From Streptomyces antibioticus (lineage in GTDB: Bacteria; Actinomycetota; Actinomycetes; Streptomycetales; Streptomycetaceae), in contig NZ_KQ948424.1 in assembly GCF_001514065.1 (NCBI RefSeq), forward strand, positions 248,001-312,000: 64,000 nucleotides of DNA. The letters are read 5' to 3'. Shown piece after piece: positions 62,976 to 64,000 of this stretch. Below the pieces are notes generated by a model that was not told the origin of the DNA, searched no databases, and worked only from the letters and a program-made list of their open reading frames with translations. The position numbers were made by a program, and so were the translations under genes. Numbering within the stretch: position 1 is the first letter of the stretch; each line of letters starts with the position of its first letter.

Positions 62976-63590
62976 TTACAGCCAGCCCTTCTCCCTCGCC
63001 AGGCGCGCTGCTTCTGCCCTGTTCCTCACCGCCAGCTTCTGGATCGCCGTCGACAGATAGTTGCGGACCGTGCCCTGCGACAAGTGCAGCTTCGCTGCCA
63101 ACTCCGCGTTCGTGGAGCCGTCCTCCGCCGCCCGCAGGACCTCGCGCTCACGGTCCGTCAGGGGGTTCGCGCCCTCCGCCAGTGCCGCTGCCGCCAAGGT
63201 CGGGTCGATGACCCGCTCCCCCGCCAGTACCTTGCGTACCGCCTCCGCCAGTTGGGCGGCCGGGGCGTCCTTGACCAGGAACGCGTCGGCGCCGGCCTCC
63301 ATGGCGGTGCGGAGGTAGCCGGGGCGGCCGAAGGTGGTCAGGACGACCAGCTTCACGTCCGGCAGGGCCTTGTGGACCTGGGCCGCCGCCTCGATGCCGG
63401 TCATGCCGGGCATCTCGATGTCCAGGAGGGCCACGTCGACGCCGTGGGCCCGCGCCGCGGCCAACACCTCGTCGCCCCGTGCCACTTGGGCGACGACCTC
63501 GATGTCGTCCTCCAGGCCCAGGAGGGCGGCGAGGGCCTCGCGGACCATCGACTGGTCCTCGGCGAGGAGGACCTTGATCGTGTGGCTCAT
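62976..63590 (-). CDS. NarL/LuxR-type response regulator
   Basis: 204 residues. The receiver has acidic pocket residues in LLAEDQSMV, phospho-acceptor Asp in VALLDIEMPGMTGIEA, Thr in VLTTFGR and Lys in FLVKDAP. The C-terminal LuxR helix-turn-helix is LTDREREVLRAAEDGSTNAE then LAAKLHLSQGTVRNYLSTAI. ATG 63590 overlaps the kinase stop as ATGA. Resembles DesR-type regulators; target unknown. Confidence 0.93.
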   Translation of the reverse strand: MSHTIKVLLAEDQSMVREALAALLGLEDDIEVVAQVARGDEVLAAARAHGVDVALLDIEMPGMTGIEAAAQVHKALPDVKLVVLTTFGRPGYLRTAMEAGADAFLVKDAPAAQLAEAVRKVLAGERVIDPTLAAAALAEGANPLTDREREVLRAAEDGSTNAELAAKLHLSQGTVRNYLSTAIQKLAVRNRAEAARLAREKGWL

Positions 63591-64000
63591 GCGCCGGATC
63601 CTACGGGCGCCGCCGCGCCGGCGGGCACGCGGGCGAGCAGCCGGAAGCCCTGCTTGGTGCGACCCGCCTCCAGGGTGCCGCCCGCCTTCCCCAGGCGCTC
63701 GGTCAGGCCGGTGAGGCCGTTGCCCGGGCCCTTGCCGGAGCCGCCCGAGCCGTTGTCCTCGACGGCGAGTTCCAGGACCGGGCCGTCGAGGGTCTGGCGG
63801 TGCAGGACCTCGACCGTGCAGCGGGTCGCGCCGCTGTGCCGTACGACGTTGGTGACCGCCTCGCGCAGGGCCCAGGCAAGGGCGCTCTCGCTCTCCTCGG
63901 GCACGCCCGCGAGGTCGGGTTCGGCGGGTACGTCGGCGATGACCGCGGCGGCCGTCAACGCGACCTGGGCGCCCGCGAGTTCCTCGGACAGCCGGGGCCT
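63587..64000 (-). CDS. Sensor histidine kinase, partial (C-terminal part only)
   Basis: 138 codons inside the window; the N-terminus lies beyond base 64000. The HATPase domain shows ALREAVTNVVRHSGATRC (N box), VEDNGSGG (G1) and GNGLTGLTERLGKAGG (G2), typical of the HisKA_3 class that pairs with NarL-type regulators. The sensor and dimerisation parts are not visible. Confidence 0.92.
   Translation of the reverse strand, partial: RPRLSEELAGAQVALTAAAVIADVPAEPDLAGVPEESESALAWALREAVTNVVRHSGATRCTVEVLHRQTLDGPVLELAVEDNGSGGSGKGPGNGLTGLTERLGKAGGTLEAGRTKQGFRLLARVPAGAAAPVGSGA

Overview
The window is a high-GC actinomycete chromosome segment, almost certainly Streptomyces. Supporting signs are strong third-position GC bias, many GTG starts, ATGA/GTGA stop-start overlaps, many -10 boxes lying 6-7 nt upstream of ATG (leaderless transcripts), and gene content. 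No tRNA, rRNA, CRISPR array, prophage or insertion sequence was seen. About 55 protein genes can be supported. Two run off the ends: the AdnB-type helicase at the left and a sensor kinase at the right.

Layout. 1-6865: AdnAB-type recombination helicase-nuclease pair and an alkyltransferase-like protein. 7052-14331: a kinase-like/LPG-synthase-type membrane fusion, two tandem secreted Tap/Slp-like lipoprotein peptidases and the sulfur-activating enzyme MoeZ. 14395-19586: a compact carbohydrate module (spherulin-4/GH135-like protein, NDP-sugar epimerase, multi-pass membrane protein, PelF-type glycosyltransferase). 19777-25327: a four-gene oligopeptide ABC transporter operon preceded by a 30-residue leader ORF and a perfect 14-bp inverted repeat. 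25385-34300: DUF3152 metalloprotease-like protein, alpha/beta hydrolase, TetR regulator, DUF3107, ferritin-like protein and a DEAD-box RNA helicase with a very long repetitive tail. 34449-39676: hydrolase, NYN RNase-like protein, MarC, PHP phosphoesterase and small or unknown proteins. 40193-46575: CorA, an MgtE_N/CBS protein, DUF1003, a lipoprotein and Mrp. 46838-52041: TatB, HtrA, anti-sigma, ECF sigma and O-methyltransferase (SigE envelope-stress module). 52145-64000: enoyl-CoA hydratase, Tag, a DivIVA-like protein, FolP2-like, LOG protein, DapE, a lysozyme-fold protein, DapC-like aminotransferase, ferredoxin, GNAT, SirB1-like protein and a two-component system.

The backbone resembles two separate Mycobacterium tuberculosis blocks joined together: Rv3202c-Rv3211 (adnA, adnB, ATL, moeZ, DUF3152, tetR, DUF3107, ferritin-like, rhlE) and Rv1239c-Rv1177 (corA, mgtE-like, DUF1003, mrp, tatB, htrA, rseA, sigE, O-methyltransferase, tag, folP2, LOG, dapE, dapC, fdxC). 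The carbohydrate module and the peptide ABC operon sit between moeZ and the DUF3152 gene, where the mycobacterial block has neither. They look like lineage-specific insertions.

The best candidate for an under-described system is the carbohydrate module. It pairs a PelF/Gt4c-type glycosyltransferase with an epimerase, a membrane protein and a spherulin-4 family protein, the same set of functions seen in fungal galactosaminogalactan clusters and bacterial Pel loci. The second most interesting element is the leader-peptide/operator region in front of the peptide transporter.
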